A DNA stretch of 64,000 nucleotides, taken from positions 43,670,950-43,734,949 of the forward strand of contig NC_083348.1 of the NCBI RefSeq assembly GCF_019175385.1, read 5' to 3'. The notes under the pieces are model-generated. The model was not told the DNA's origin. It ran no database searches and was given only the letters and a program-made list of their open reading frames with translations. Shown here piece by piece: positions 1 to 12,117 of this stretch; within the stretch, counting starts at the first letter, position 1, and every line of letters starts with the position of its first letter. This DNA comes from Lycium barbarum. Lineage: Eukaryota > Streptophyta > Magnoliopsida > Solanales > Solanaceae. The translations under genes were made by a program, and so were the position numbers.

Positions 1-56
1 TCTACTGGACACGACTCGTAGACAATCCCTAGGACGAACTGCTCTAATACCACTTT
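1..56 (-). mobile_element. 5' internal end and PBS of a minus-strand Ty3 element
   Basis: The reverse complement of 41-52 is tggtattagagc, one base from the usual iMet primer-binding site tggtatcagagc, and it directly abuts the LTR that begins at 57. The 40 bases before it match the same leader in elements C (45770-45829) and B (61920-61983). The coding part of this element lies left of the window. Confidence 0.85.
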
Positions 57-682
57 TGTCACGACCCCGCCAGAGGTCCATGACGGGCACTCGAAGCTAA
101 CCTACCGAGCACCTCTTGACATACATCTCATAATCATAGCTAGGTAGGCCACAAATATAACTCATAAATACCATGATCTACAAGGGACATGAGTCCAAGA
201 AATATATGCACATCTATATACTTATCATCAAACTATGCCCTTATATGCAAGCCTAAAGGCTGCCAAAAATGATATACAAAATATGAACCAAAGAGGCTAT
301 AAAACATCTAACTATATACATCTATCTACGAGCCTCTACATGGAGTACATAGATTCATAAGGACGTGTAGGCCCCGCCATGCCCATATATACACAAAAGA
401 ATAAAACCAGTTGAACCACCGCTCCGAAACAAATGGAGCGCTTCTGTATAGTCGTTGATGAAGTAGCCTAGGGGTCTGGTCCGTCTCCCTGTCTACCTGC
501 GGGGGCATGAACGCAGCGTCCACAAACAAAAGGATGTCAGTACAAATAATGTACCAAGTATGTAAGGCATGAGTAATAAAAAAAAGTATGGAGATGACAT
601 AAGATAAAGAGATCAATCTGTACCTCTGAATGCCTCTTAAGGCGGATGTCATACATGCTTGCCTTTTAAAAAAAAACATTAT

Positions 683-741
<59 letters not shown>

Positions 742-2276
742 TCCTGCCCGGCCATTTAGACTCGGTGTTATCATCATATCATCATCATCCCATGTTCGAG
801 GCATCCCGCATTCGGGGTAACATCATAACTAGCCCGCTGCAGTGGTTTGCACATCTACGTGCCTGCCCAGCCGACTATAGCTCGGCGCGGTGTCAGAAAA
901 TACAAACATATATATAAAGCATGCATGAGAGCCCAAATAAAAGCTATAAATCTATCGGAGTGACGTAAGGTCGGTAAACCTCCGATTATCATTATGGAAC
1001 TATCATCATCAACATATCTCACCTTGAAAGAACAAAAATCATAAGATGAGATCAACATCAAAGAATAAAATCAATAATCATATGACAATTATCAACAATA
1101 TCATAAGAACCTAGAGAATCATAGTCTTCTATAATTTTTAGGAATAGGGACATTATGGATATCGTAAGAACATCAAGGACTATAAGCTTTAGCATTTCTA
1201 GAAATGGAGTCATTATAGAGAACATTTACATATATGATTGTATCAAAGTGATCATGCCATAAGAAAGAAAGAGTTAGACTTACCATACCTTTTCGCTGCC
1301 TTAACTACTTAATGTTTTTCCTCCCAAGCTCGTAAATTTACATTCAAGAGAGTTCATACTAGAGTTACGCCATTGACACTCTCATAAGGTCAACTAAACT
1401 AATACTTGATCTAATGAAAACCAGACAGCATTTCTTTTATATCTTTTATTTTCCACCAATCCTCCAAACAACACCCAAATACCAACAACAATGTCAACAA
1501 TTCCATGTTTAAGAGATTATATATTATTTACACTTAAATCAATCCAAAACTTCCTTACAAATTCCATTCACAATGAACAACTACAACACAATGCCTTATA
1601 ACTTTCCCTACCACAATTTCCTTCACCTTTATGACTTATTAACCTCCAAATCAACTCAATATAAGAAATAAAAGCAAGAACATACCTTATTCTTGAAGAA
1701 CTTCAACTCACCCAATATTGTTTTCAAACCAAAACCACCACACTTTAACTAAAAGCAAGGACCATTATCATCCATGAGCTAACTTAGGGTTTCCAAGCTT
1801 GATTTCCACTTGAATTAGCTTAGAAAGTGTATGGATATGTAGAGAAGGTAGAGAGATTTTGAAAAGTCTAGAGAATTCTATTTTTGGGGGTAAATAATGA
1901 TCCAAGGTCCTGGCCCTTTTAATTTATAAAAGAAGAAAAATTTCCACCGCCTGTAATTCGACGGCAAGGTCGACAGTCCGTCGAATGACGACAACCTTTG
2001 ATTCTCAGAGAGCTGTTCGATGGTGCAAATTGATGGTCTGTCAACCATTCAACGGTCCGTCAACTTGCAACTGTCGAGTTTCCCAGATGACACACTCAGT
2101 TTCTTTTGTTTCATTCAGCCTTCAATCTTCCCGATACTTGTTGAACATCACTTAAACTCCCGTATACGTGGAATAATCATGTAAAATCTCTTATGAACTT
2201 GACAAAAACTTCACTTACTAACTCCACGACGGCTATCTTACGGCAAAACTCAACGTATAAAATATGGGGTGTAACG
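57..2276 (-). repeat. 5' LTR (2.2 kb) of the minus-strand element at the left edge
   Basis: It runs from tgtcacgaccc at 57 (reverse complement of the LTR end ..gtgaca) to ggggtgtaac at 2270-2275 (reverse complement of the LTR start tgttacacc; the final base has changed). In its own sense it carries a block of repeated gacggtccgtcaa-like motifs (about 1955-2080), a TATA-like ttataaat (about 1925), a splice-donor-like aag|gtatg (GT at 1684-1685), the TGACGT hairpin (954-986), a TA microsatellite (687-738) and the hairpin cluster (497-557). It was inserted into the family-A LTR that resumes at 2277. Confidence 0.85.
687..738. repeat. (TA)n microsatellite
   Basis: About 50 bases of alternating TA inside the left-edge LTR. 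The same position in sister LTRs is also TA-rich but of very different length. Confidence 0.95.
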
Positions 2277-3738
2277 GGTACTGTTAACATGCTTCCTGAG
2301 GTGTTCGAATTTGATTTGGGCAACTTTTTGGGAAAATTTGGCTTTAACTGAAAAAGATTTTATCAAATTTGACTTATGGGTAAACGGACCTTTTTCAAAA
2401 ATTCGTCGATTCTGAGAGGTCTGGATGGTCATTTAGAACTTTTGTACATATCTGGCTCGGTTCCCAATGCAGTTGGGTGTATTTTGGGACTTGGGGTGGG
2501 AAGTTGGAATTGAGGCATTTGGGGGTTGACTCCGTCAATGAGGCCTCCGTTGGAAATTCTGAGGCCACGAGTGTGTTCGTAGTGTGTTTTTATGTATGTC
2601 TGTGTATGTAGTAAGTCAGTAGATGGCCTCGGGAGATAGTCGGGATTTCGAGATTGGGTTGTGATTATTTTGGGGAATTCTTCTTCTGGTGCCCGCTATA
2701 GCGGCACCGCTATAGCAGTGGGATGGCCGCCACAGCGATCTTGTGATTTTTGGGATAACCGTCGCAGCGGTCTGAGTGTCCGTCGGGGCGAGACCACTGC
2801 GGCGGTCCCGTAGCCGCAGAAGCGGTATCGGGTAGGGATTATTTCATTTGCTGAGCATTAAAAGCCCTAAGTTCCCCATTCTTTATTATTTCGACTTTAG
2901 AGTTCTTGGGACCTTTTCAAGGATATTCTTGGGGGAAATTCTTGGTGGTAAGTTCTTCTAATTCCTTTACTATACCATTGTCCTTAATCACCTTAGAACC
3001 CCTTTATCTTAATAGTTCATTAAGTGTTTGAAGATTTAAAAGAAGGTTCCATGAGTTCTTCTTTCTAGGCTTCTAAATCATGATTTATTGGTTGAGTTAG
3101 CTCTATTAAGCATGGAATTGATGACTAGAACCTATAACTGCAAGATTTCTTCCAAATTAGTGATTAAATTAAGGTATTGGAGGTTAGGGTTTATACCCAT
3201 ATTTGGGAGGTTTTGCCTAGAACCCGAATTTGAGTAAATTGTTGGTTATTCTAGCTTGCTATTGATGGGAATTGATCACCTAGAGCTTTAATTTTATGTT
3301 GGAACCTTTAGATTCCTAATTTCACCCTTCTAGTTCATAAAAACCCATTCCATAGGTTGGGGATTTGGGTCTTGAATAGAAGTAGTGTTTGATTGATGTT
3401 CTTCTTGTTTCTAATTCATGATTCGAATATGCTCAGACTTTCTTGATCTCGAGGTTCAAAGCAAAGGAAAGTCTAAGGTATGATTTTTTAAGACTTAGTT
3501 GTTCGGCATTTCAGGTAGGTTACGGTTTACCTTATGGTGAGACTTCGATTAGCAAAGTGTATGTTTAGATAATATTATCAGAGAATGCATGTAAGCCTTC
3601 GGGTATGAAGTTGGGATGGATACTTTCTTAGGTTGGGCCTTGTTGTATGATTTGGGGGCTAGCCACCCCGTTGTGTTGTTGACTTACCTGATCAATTGCT
3701 TGTTGGCATTGTTGACATATTGATACCGTGGCAAATAA

Positions 3739-3961
3739 GAGTTGTGATTCCATTGTGGCTTATTGTGTGGGCTTATCATTGATATTACTCGTTTACCATG
3801 GGAGGAACTGCTGAGAGTTGTGATTCCATTGTGGCTTATTGTGTGGCCTTCTCATTGATATTACTTGTGTACCTTGGGAGGTACTGCTGAGAGTTGTTAT
3901 TCCATTGTGGCTGTGTAGCCTTACTATTGGTATTACTCAGGTGCCATGTGTGGTACTATTT
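3739..3961 (+). repeat. Tandem repeat, 76-bp period, about 3 copies
   Basis: Units start at gagttgt 3739, 3815 and 3891, each followed by gattccattgtggct and a ttgatattact..ggga core. The third unit is more diverged. It lies inside the family-A LTR. Confidence 0.9.
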
Positions 3962-4112
3962 CATACAGAATTGGTTGTTGATATCACATTTCATCAAATT
4001 CATACGTATTTTCATGATACATTGATATATGCATGGCTCAGGTACTGATGATGATATGTGAGAGAGTCTAGCCTTTGAGGTTTCTGCTAGAGAGCGTAAA
4101 AGAGAGATGAGT

Positions 4113-4260
4113 GTCCGATACCTGAGGTCTTTGCGGGATCATGAGAGTGGTCGATACCCGAGGTCTTTTCCGGGATCATGAGAGTTTAGCAATTGCCGAG
4201 GTTATTGCTGAAATTGTGAGGTAGCGGTTGCCGAGGTTGTTACCAGAACCATGAGGTACA
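4113..4260 (+). repeat. Degenerate tandem repeat, about 36-38 bp period, 4 copies
   Basis: Four successive units of the form 'gatacc(t/c)gaggtct..gggatcatgagag'; the last two are changed to 'ttgccgaggttnttnc'. They lie in the same LTR, just downstream of the 76-bp repeat. The inverted family-A LTR has a related tandem zone at 49725-49840. Confidence 0.75.
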
Positions 4261-5197
4261 TGGACTTTGTGGGTCCCCCATGGGTCATGACCGTTGAGAC
4301 GTGATGTTTCGCTCGAGCATGTGTGTGCATAGCATTTATATGGCCATTGCATTCATGTCATTCACATCATTGCATTACATTGCATTGCATGACACTTGTT
4401 ATCATCATTATGTTTGGTTGTTATTGTGTTGTGGATACTTGACGAATACTTGGTTGAATATTTTACCGGTTTATTAAGTACTTGGAACACTTGAGATTAG
4501 ATGCTTTAACAATAGGTTTGATCGGATATGATGAGACTGGGAACACTCGGGTTTAGATACTTCACTATAGACTTGATCGGTTATATAACCTTGTTGGTAG
4601 CTGATGGTTTGAATACTGATATTAATTGTTGATACTTGGACCTGTTAGGTATTGTTGAGGCTGTATTATACTTGTACTTGTTGGTTTATGTGTTTATCCT
4701 ACTCTGTTGTCTTTATATGTATTAGCTAGTCTTAGTCGCCTATGATACCTACCAGTACTTGTTGTTTGTACTGACCTACACTTGCTGCATTCTTTAATGA
4801 ATGCAGAGTATCAGGAGAGATCGACTTCTACTCCTCGCTGTTGACTGTTTCAAAGATTTGCTGATTCGAGTCTTACAGGGTGAGCATGTGGACATTCGCT
4901 GGCCGAAGACTCCTCTACCTACTATGTCTTTATTTCCGTTCTAAGACATATTTTTTAGACTGTTGATGTCTACTTATTATTCAAACTCGTAGTATTTAGT
5001 TAGATGCTCTTGTATAACCAGACTAGATATTGGAGTGTATTTCTTTTGTTTCCGCTTTCTTATATTATATTTGTAAGGCTTTTGTTATTTTACTTCTTCC
5101 GCTATTTTCTATTAACTGTGAATGTGGAGTTGAGGGTTCGCCTACCGAGGTGAGAAAGGTAGGTGCCCGCACGACTTAGTGAAATTGGGTCATGATA

Positions 5198-5675
5198 AGG
5201 ATAAGGCTCCAACCCATGAAAGTTGATTTGTCTCTTTTCGAAAATGCTTCTTGTCGGATTCGTCCCTTGCTTTGCTAGTTCCAACGCTTGTTCAAACAAT
5301 TCTTTAGACCTCTCAACTGAAAACCAAAAGTTATTCTCAGAATCTTGTTTTATTCACACTTCTGTAATCTCCTAGCTTAATCACTATCAAGTTTCGGAGG
5401 GTTGACAACTGCCCCACGCTCTTGCTCAATCTCATCATCACCAGAGTTTAGTGATGATGCGAACTATCCCTCGTCTTCAGACTGGGAGAAACCATGTGAC
5501 GGTAATGATCTTCATGGCACTGAGGTCCTTTTCCTTTGCAAGGGCAAGACTTCGACCTCTTCTTCCTATTGGTCATAGCGTTGATCGTGCATGCTTGTTT
5601 GCACTGTGGCCCTACTTCTATCCCTTCCCCTTTTAGTTGGTCACCTATTTTGATTGTGTTTTTCGGAGGCATACC
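5198..5675. other. Unclassified interval between two family-A LTRs
   Basis: This lies between the end of the LTR at 2277-5197 and the 5' LTR of element D. The first bases (aggataaggctcc) could be a decayed primer site, in which case this is 5' internal sequence of the first element, but I cannot align it to D. A 129-codon minus-strand frame (5448-5837) crosses the LTR boundary and looks accidental. Confidence 0.4.
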
Positions 5676-6677
5676 TATAACGACCCGTTCGGTCATTACA
5701 TGTATTTTGACCATTTTACCCCTGTCGACCCAATTCCTAAGATTATCGTGCGATTCTAGCAAAACTTGGGAAATCAGAGCTCTTAAGTGGAAAAGTTTGA
5801 CTAATAGTTGACTTTTGGGTAAAGGGACCTTTTTCAAATTTCCATCGATTTCGTGAGGCCTAGAGGGTCGATTAAGACTTGGTGGAGTTGATGGTTCGAT
5901 TCTCGAGGCATTTGGTTGCGCTTTGGGTATTTGGTTGGAAACTTAATTTTATCCGTTTGGGGGCTGACTTTGTGAATTAGACTTCCGTTTGGAATTCTAA
6001 GGCCACGGGTGAGTTCGTAGCTTGCTTAAAAGTGTGTGAGCATATCTGGTTTGTGTCCGAGAGGCTGATGTCGGAATTTTGGGATGGACTTGTGAAAAAC
6101 CCATAAATCTAGTTGCTGGTGTTCTTGCCATGGCGAGCCTCATACCACCATAGCGAGCCGCCACGACGAAGTCTTTCCCGCATTGGTGAGGATCCGTGTT
6201 TAAGTGGAATTCCGTCATGGCGGATGGCTTGACTGCCAGGGCAGGACCACCATGGCGATCCTTATGATCGCCGTGGGGAATCGACGGGATGATTTCCCTA
6301 TTTTAGTGCCCTAAGTATGAATCATTATTCCAAAGCACCTGAGAACCTAATTCTAAGAGCTAGGAGAGGTGAATTATCTGTTGGGGTAAGTTCTAACCTA
6401 CAATCTTGCCTTATTACCTTCCTCTTTAAGATTCCATAGGTGAATTATGGCCTTAGAATGATGGGTTATGAGACCTAGGGTATTAATCTTGAACCCCTTT
6501 ATATTAATTAGTTATTCTTGCTTATTTACTACTTACAATATGGCATGGATTTAGCATTAATATTTCTAGTGTTGTTTAAGTGGTTTTGAATAATTGAATG
6601 ATTAATCGGATAAGGGGATGGTTCGCCCACCAGGGGGGTTAGTGTGGGAGCCATCATGACGTATTTGGGTCGTGACA
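5676..6677 (+). repeat. 5' LTR of element D (about 1 kb)
   Basis: It starts tataacgaccc at 5676 (TG changed to TA, a G-to-A change) and ends gggtcgtgaca at 6677, four bases before the PBS. It matches the family-A LTRs over its first part (gggtaaa.ggacctttttcaaa) and carries the same gtaagttct donor-like site (GT at 6386-6387). About 1.5 kb present in other family-A LTRs is missing from the middle, so it has probably been shortened by deletion. Confidence 0.8.
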
Positions 6678-6681
6678 TAAT

Positions 6682-6693
6682 TGGTATCAGAGC
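6682..6693 (+). promoter_or_regulatory. Primer-binding site of element D (tRNA-iMet type)
   Basis: The sequence tggtatcagagc lies 4 bases after the LTR end. It is complementary to the 3' end of initiator methionine tRNA and is the usual PBS of plant Ty3 elements. Confidence 0.92.
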
Positions 6694-7036
6694 CCTTGGT
6701 TCACTGATCTCATCTGTACAAGGAGATATCGAGTAAAGTCTTGCAGATCGGTACAGAGACGTTTGTACTTATCTTCGAGAGGCTATGAGACACTAGGAAA
6801 ACTCAAACTCTTTCTTTTCTTCATGCTACTTGATTCGAATTGCTATCTGGATGATTCAAATTGGTATTTGACTTTTCCTTCTATTCTCTCACAAATGGAG
6901 AGAACTCGTGCTAGGGCTGCTGTTAATGAGGTACTAGAGCTGGCCGCCGGGGCTGGGGCTTATGGTAGAGGTCAAGTCAGGGGATGTAGGCGCGGTAGAG
7001 GAAGGAGGTTGCACCAGCTAGGGGCAGGGCTCCCGT

Positions 7037-10000
7037 TGTTACATCCCGCATTTTCACAAGTTGGAAGGCGTACGAGTTCAATGACATTAGTAACGGAATA
7101 AGTTTGATGAATTTTGAAACTGTTATATATGGTCTTGATATGGTTTTTTTTTTTTTTAAGTAAACCCCTTTTAGTAAATATTTGATAAGTATGATTTTCT
7201 ATAGTTATTACTGTTACTACTTCTGGGATACATTTTTAATTATGTGTGCGGTATGAGGACATTTAGAAATGAGATTTTATTTGTTATGGGTACATAAATT
7301 ATTTTCTCTTATAAAAATCTATCTTTTTCTATTATGTGAATTATTGAAGAATACGTATGATAGATATTTATATATGCTCCATTGCTATATTATTACCGTA
7401 TGAATACTATGTTACCAATTAGATATAGTGATTACTAGATGAAAATATAGAAGGAAGCATATGGTGCTTTTTGTTTACAAGTGTAACATATAGAAAGTCC
7501 TTTTAGTTGGAAAATATGTATTATATATTAAATGCTAAGTGGGACAGCAAGGATGGAATAACTACTATTAAAAGGTGTAGTGACTACATGGATTAATGGT
7601 AGGCATTAATTTTAGTAAATATAAGGAACATTACATTGATATGATAAGTGTTTCGTACTATTAGTGCGTGAATTTGTTAAAATTCCACATTTTTGTCCAT
7701 TGGATTTGTCGTAAGTTAATTGACATAAGTTCAAGGACAATATTACTTATGACGTTATAAGTATTTATGCTATGTTTAACAAGTGATAAGTAAGTGTCGT
7801 GGAGCTTAAACGAATCGGAGAAAATAAGTTTTGTCAAAGTTTAGAAATTGAACAAGTTATAACGAACTATATGGAATTTTAGTCACATTCAAGTATGCAA
7901 ATAAAGAGATCATGGTATAAAAGTTTGAGGTCCCGAAAATTATTTAAGACTCGAAAGTGAATGACTGTGATTGGAAATAATATTTTGTGTGTACAAAAAG
8001 GGACTGTGGAATACTGCTATGTCACATGATCATGACAATGACTATGGAGTGTATTAAAAATGATTACTTTATAAATGAATTGAGATTAAGAAATTAATTA
8101 CTTGGGTAATTTATTAAATTAGTTTTAGTGGGAACAATTAATGAACTAGTGGCTTAATGTGGTAGCACTAGTCCACGTGGGTGCATGGGCTGAAGAGAAA
8201 GTGATGACTATTACCACCTATATGTATCTATCTAGACTTGTTGCAAAACACAAGGCCTAATTGGGTGGGCCCCACTTCCATAAAGGTAAGTTTACTCACC
8301 TATTTTTCTTATATATCCTACTGAAGGTAAAGGAAATTTCAGATTTCAATTTTTAGGGAGGAGCAACGTACAGTGCATTTTCTTTCTTTCTAAAGAATAA
8401 AGCAAAACATTATTTCTCTTTTGGAAAGAAAAATCATATGGAATTGGGGCAGCAACCTTCTTGCACGAGATTCATTCTCATATGAAATTACATATTCACA
8501 TGGAGTATTTTAAACCAGCAACGTGAATTCTTTTGGCAAGCATCAACATGTTTTATTCTATTTTAGGCAGATTGGGGAAAAAGGAAAATTTGAGGTGTGA
8601 AATTGTTGTAACATTCAAGTGATTAGCAAGGTTAAGAAGCCAAGTTGATTAAGGTAATGTTTGATCTCTTTTATACACATTTTGGAGGCAATTTTAACAT
8701 GTATAAGTTTATGGATATATGATGGAAATAAAAAGTTGTGGATGTTGATGTTGAAAGATGAATTGAGCCGTGTAGGGGCTGCTCTAATTAGGCACGAAAA
8801 ATTTATTTTAAGTTGTTGTTATCATGGATTATATGGCGAAAGGATTAGAAAGTTAAAGTTAAAATTTTGTTGATATGAACACGTTGTTGTTCGTGTTGAG
8901 TTGAAGGAATTGAAAATGTAATTGTATCCATATGTTGTTGTTGGTATTTTTGTGTCAACAGGAGAGCAATTGGAAAATTTGGACAGGTGAATATATAGGG
9001 GAAGGGCTACCGGATTTTCGCTAAATTTTAGATAATAGAAAATCTTAAAAGAGAATATGTATAAGCTAGAATATAGGTTCGATAAGAAATAGGCTATGGA
9101 TTTGTAAACTAGATAATATAGTTACTAACAATAACGTTACTTTTATATAAATAGGCTAAAAGAGCGACGAGACGAACGGGTTACGAATAGCCGCTAACAG
9201 GTATGTAAAGCGCAACCCTTCTTTCTTTTGGCATGCCTTAGTTTTCAATAGGCTATATCACGAGCCTCGAGGAAATTCTAAATTCGAAATCCGAGTACGT
9301 TATGATCCTTATATATATTTCTTGGCATTCTTATGTATGTTGTGATGAAGTATGAACCATTATGTCTTCGAAAGCATTGATTTCCAAACTTTGTACAAAA
9401 AGTTGTTTTAAAGAATTCCGTAACTACGAAACGCCGTATCTTTCACAGAAAGGCTCGGATTGCTCCAATATTTTTATAAGAGTTTGCATGATGTATAATG
9501 AGTATGTTTTCCATAGGCGGGCCCGACTCGGGTCAATACCCGTCCGTGGGTCCCGCGACTTTCCTCTATGTAATTCGGACGACTTTTGAAAGAATTTGGT
9601 ATGATTATCATTTCGAATTTCAAGTATGGTCATTTACTTATATTTGAGTCTATGATAATGATTTTATGCATATGGTTACTCATGACTCTGCTCGTGCGTT
9701 TTGTTATATCTTTCGCCGGTTCCCGGGCCGGTTCTGTTATCGTGCGCACTTTGATATACTCCGGAGTTATGCTGTGTTTATGGTTCACCGAGCTACTCGC
9801 AAAAGAGGGTCGGGTTCCACATATATTTGGTGTTATGTTGTGTATGGCGTTATGTTGTGATGTGATATGTGACGGGGATACAGAGATTTGAAACATTCTG
9901 GTGTTATGCTGTGTTATGGCGCCATCGACGGGCGGGCGACCATATTCTTCTGTACCTTATGCATGACTTATATTTTGAAAGTAAACATTTTGATATGATG

Positions 10001-10675
10001 GATTTATACTTATGTTCTGTACTACTATTTCATTTATGCCTCAGATTTGTTCCTGTATTTTCTGCTTTGCATACTCAGTACATATTTCGTACTGACCCCC
10101 TTTCTTCGGGGGGCTGCGTTTCATGCCCGCAGGTACAGACGCACAGTTTGGTGATCCACCAGTTTAGGACACCCTCTTCTGCTGTTTGGAGTGCTCCTCT
10201 TATTCCGGAGCCTACATTTTGGTATATATACTTGTTTGATGCATATGTATATATTTGTTCAGGGGTACGGCAGGGCCCTGTTCTGCCATATGATTAGTTT
10301 GGTCTGTTTAGAGGTCTGTAGACGTATTTGTGGGTGTGTGTGCCTACTTCTGTACGGGTGTGTTTGGTATGGTCCCATTCGTTATGGCAGCCTTGTCGGC
10401 GTGCATTCGTATATGTGTTTTGGGCCGTTGTGCCATTTGATAGCCTTGTCGGCTTTTGGTACATTTGATAGCCTTGTCGGCTTTTGATACATTTGACAGC
10501 CTTGCCGGCTTTTTGATATATATACGTTTGCGTTTGAAATATGTCTAAGTCAGTTTGATATGATTTGTGGCAGTATGTGATTCGATTTGGATAAGTGTGT
10601 TACGATTTGATATGTTTGTCTGTATGGGTGTCCAAGTAGGGCACCAGTCGCGGCCCACGGGGTTGGGTCGTGACA
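7037..10675 (+). repeat. Solo LTR, 3.6 kb, TSD cccgt
   Basis: It starts tgttacatcccg at 7037, ends gggtcgtgaca at 10675, and is flanked by perfect 5-bp duplications cccgt (7032-7036 and 10676-10680). There is no internal sequence, so it is a product of LTR-LTR recombination. From about 9199 (aggtatgtaaag) to the end it matches the LTRs of element I (from about 25211); the 2.1 kb before that is unrelated to element I and instead resembles the fragment at 18718. It contains the three-hairpin cluster at 10075-10132. Several short frames inside it are not genes. Confidence 0.93.
10075..10132 (+). promoter_or_regulatory. Three-hairpin cluster in an LTR
   Basis: Hairpin 1 is tcagtac..gtactga (10075-10095, 7-nt loop). 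Hairpin 2 is ccccc..gggggg (10096-10113). Hairpin 3 is ctgcg..cgcag (10114-10132, 9-nt loop). The three are contiguous, and the same order recurs in the other LTRs of the window. A role in the RNA (packaging, dimerisation, 3'-end formation) is inference. Confidence 0.7.
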
Positions 10676-12117
10676 CCCGTGGCTGGTCAAGCTCGTGCTA
10701 GATCAATTTCCCCCGAGCCACCAACGATTCAGGTTGAAGAGGCAGATTTGGGACCAGTACCAGCTCAGCCAGATATCATAGCTACTCCAGTATTATCAGA
10801 TGCTTTGGTTCGTGCGTTGAACTTGCTGAATGGAGTGACTAGGCAGGTGTGTTACTAGCTACCGCAGATGGCCAGGGCTCAAGATTAGCTGAGCTGATCC
10901 CTGATAGATTTTGTGCTCCAGGAGCATAGCACGCTGCAGCTGTGGCTCCACATATAGATGAGGCTCCCGAACTAGATATTTTCCCTAGACCAGTGGCAGA
11001 CCCGATGATGATCGGTGAGGAGCATGATCTATTTTGGAGTTTCACCGAGATGAAATCTCCCGTCTTCTATGGCCCAGAGTCCGAGGATGCATATGAGTTC
11101 AATATTGATTATCATGAGAGGATCCACAAGATGGGGGCGATTGAGAGCCATGGGGTCAAGTTTGTCACCTTTCAGCTTTTGGGGGATGTCAAGTTATGGT
11201 GGAGAGCTTATGTGGAGTGTAGACCAGCTAGGTTGCCTCCGTTGACTTGGACTCAATTTTATTCAGTATTTTTGGAGAAGTATGTCCCACGTACTTTGAC
11301 GGATAGGAGGCGCAATAAGTTTAGCAACATCGAGTAGAGGAGTTCTTCAGTTATTACTTATGAGGTTCGTTTACACTCTTTGTCCCGTTATGCTCTTCAG
11401 TTGTTACCCACTGAGTCTGAAAGAGTTCGAAGGTTTGTGAAGGGGTTGAACACTGCTTTGAAGTTGTCAGCCCTTCAACTTATATCTACAGGAGCTTCTT
11501 TCCAGGATGTGATGGATCATGTCACCACAGTTGAGTCAGTGAACCAGGATAGCTATGGCAAGTATGTTGATAAGAAGGCCCGTAAGGGTGGTGGTTTCAA
11601 TGGTATGTTCTCCCGAGGGTAGGGTCAGTATGGCCAGAGTTCTCAGGTTTATTCAGGTCGCCCTATTTAGTCGGCTATGTAGGTATCTATCGGAGGGCCA
11701 CCAGGGCCCAATCATCATTCTTCAAGTCAGCCAAGGGGTTTCGTACTCCAGATTTTCTGATCATGGTGGTTATTCTGCTTCTTCTGCTTCTGTTCAACAA
11801 CCTATGCTAGAACATAAATGCTTTGAGTGTGGAGAGTTAAAGCATATTAAGAAGTTCTGTCCCCAACTCAGAAACAGTGGCTAGAGTGCTCGGTACCAGA
11901 CTCCTAGGGCTCCAATTTCATCTGCTAGGGGAGAAGGATCTTATGGTAGGGACCGTTCTCAGACTGGGCGAGGTGGCCCGCACATTTGGTAAAGCTGGCA
12001 CCCAACCTAGTAGAGGCCAATCGCATTAGGCGGGGGTGTACATCAGCCCGGTAGAGGTGGGGCTCAGTAGGCTCAGGTTGGTCATGGAGTTTCACAAGCT
12101 AGTGACAGACAGGTTCA

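Larger units (their letters stand above)
2277..5197 (+). repeat. Family-A LTR (5'-truncated by the insertion at its left)
   Basis: This is homologous to the dismembered LTR that starts at 23091: shared blocks include gggtaaacggacctttttc, the 'ccccgttgtgttgt' segment and the end ..gggtcatgata (5187-5197, from ..tcttgaca). The first 180 or so bases are absent because the element at 1-2276 sits there; they should lie beyond the left edge. It contains a GC-rich block of gcggt/accgc motifs (2690-2835), a donor-like ggtg|gtaagttct (GT at 2948-2949), two tandem-repeat zones and a CAGTAC..GTACTG hairpin followed by CTGCATTC..GAATGCAG (4753-4806). Confidence 0.75.
6895..11884 (+). pseudogene. gag: gag of element D, interrupted and frameshifted
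   Basis: The ATG at 6895 follows a pyrimidine-rich run (ttccttctattctctcac) and opens a short Gly/Arg-rich N terminus, which is cut at 7036 by a solo LTR. Past the insertion, 10676-10855 continues in a different frame and ends in a stop. 10942-11337 holds the Retrotrans_gag core (motifs EMKSPVFYGPESEDAYEF, QLLGDVKLWWRAY, TWTQFYSVFLEKYVP). 11380-11622 has the next helix region (YALQLLPTESERVRRFVKGL), and 11813-11860 encodes an intact zinc knuckle CFECGELKHIKKFC (C-X2-C-X4-H-X4-C). At least three frame breaks separate these pieces, so no full Gag can be made. Confidence 0.85.

Noticed and set aside
5448..5837. 129-codon minus-strand frame with Lys/Cys-rich stretches
   Set aside because: It crosses the 5' LTR boundary of element D, has no recognisable domain and ends in LTR sequence; most likely accidental.
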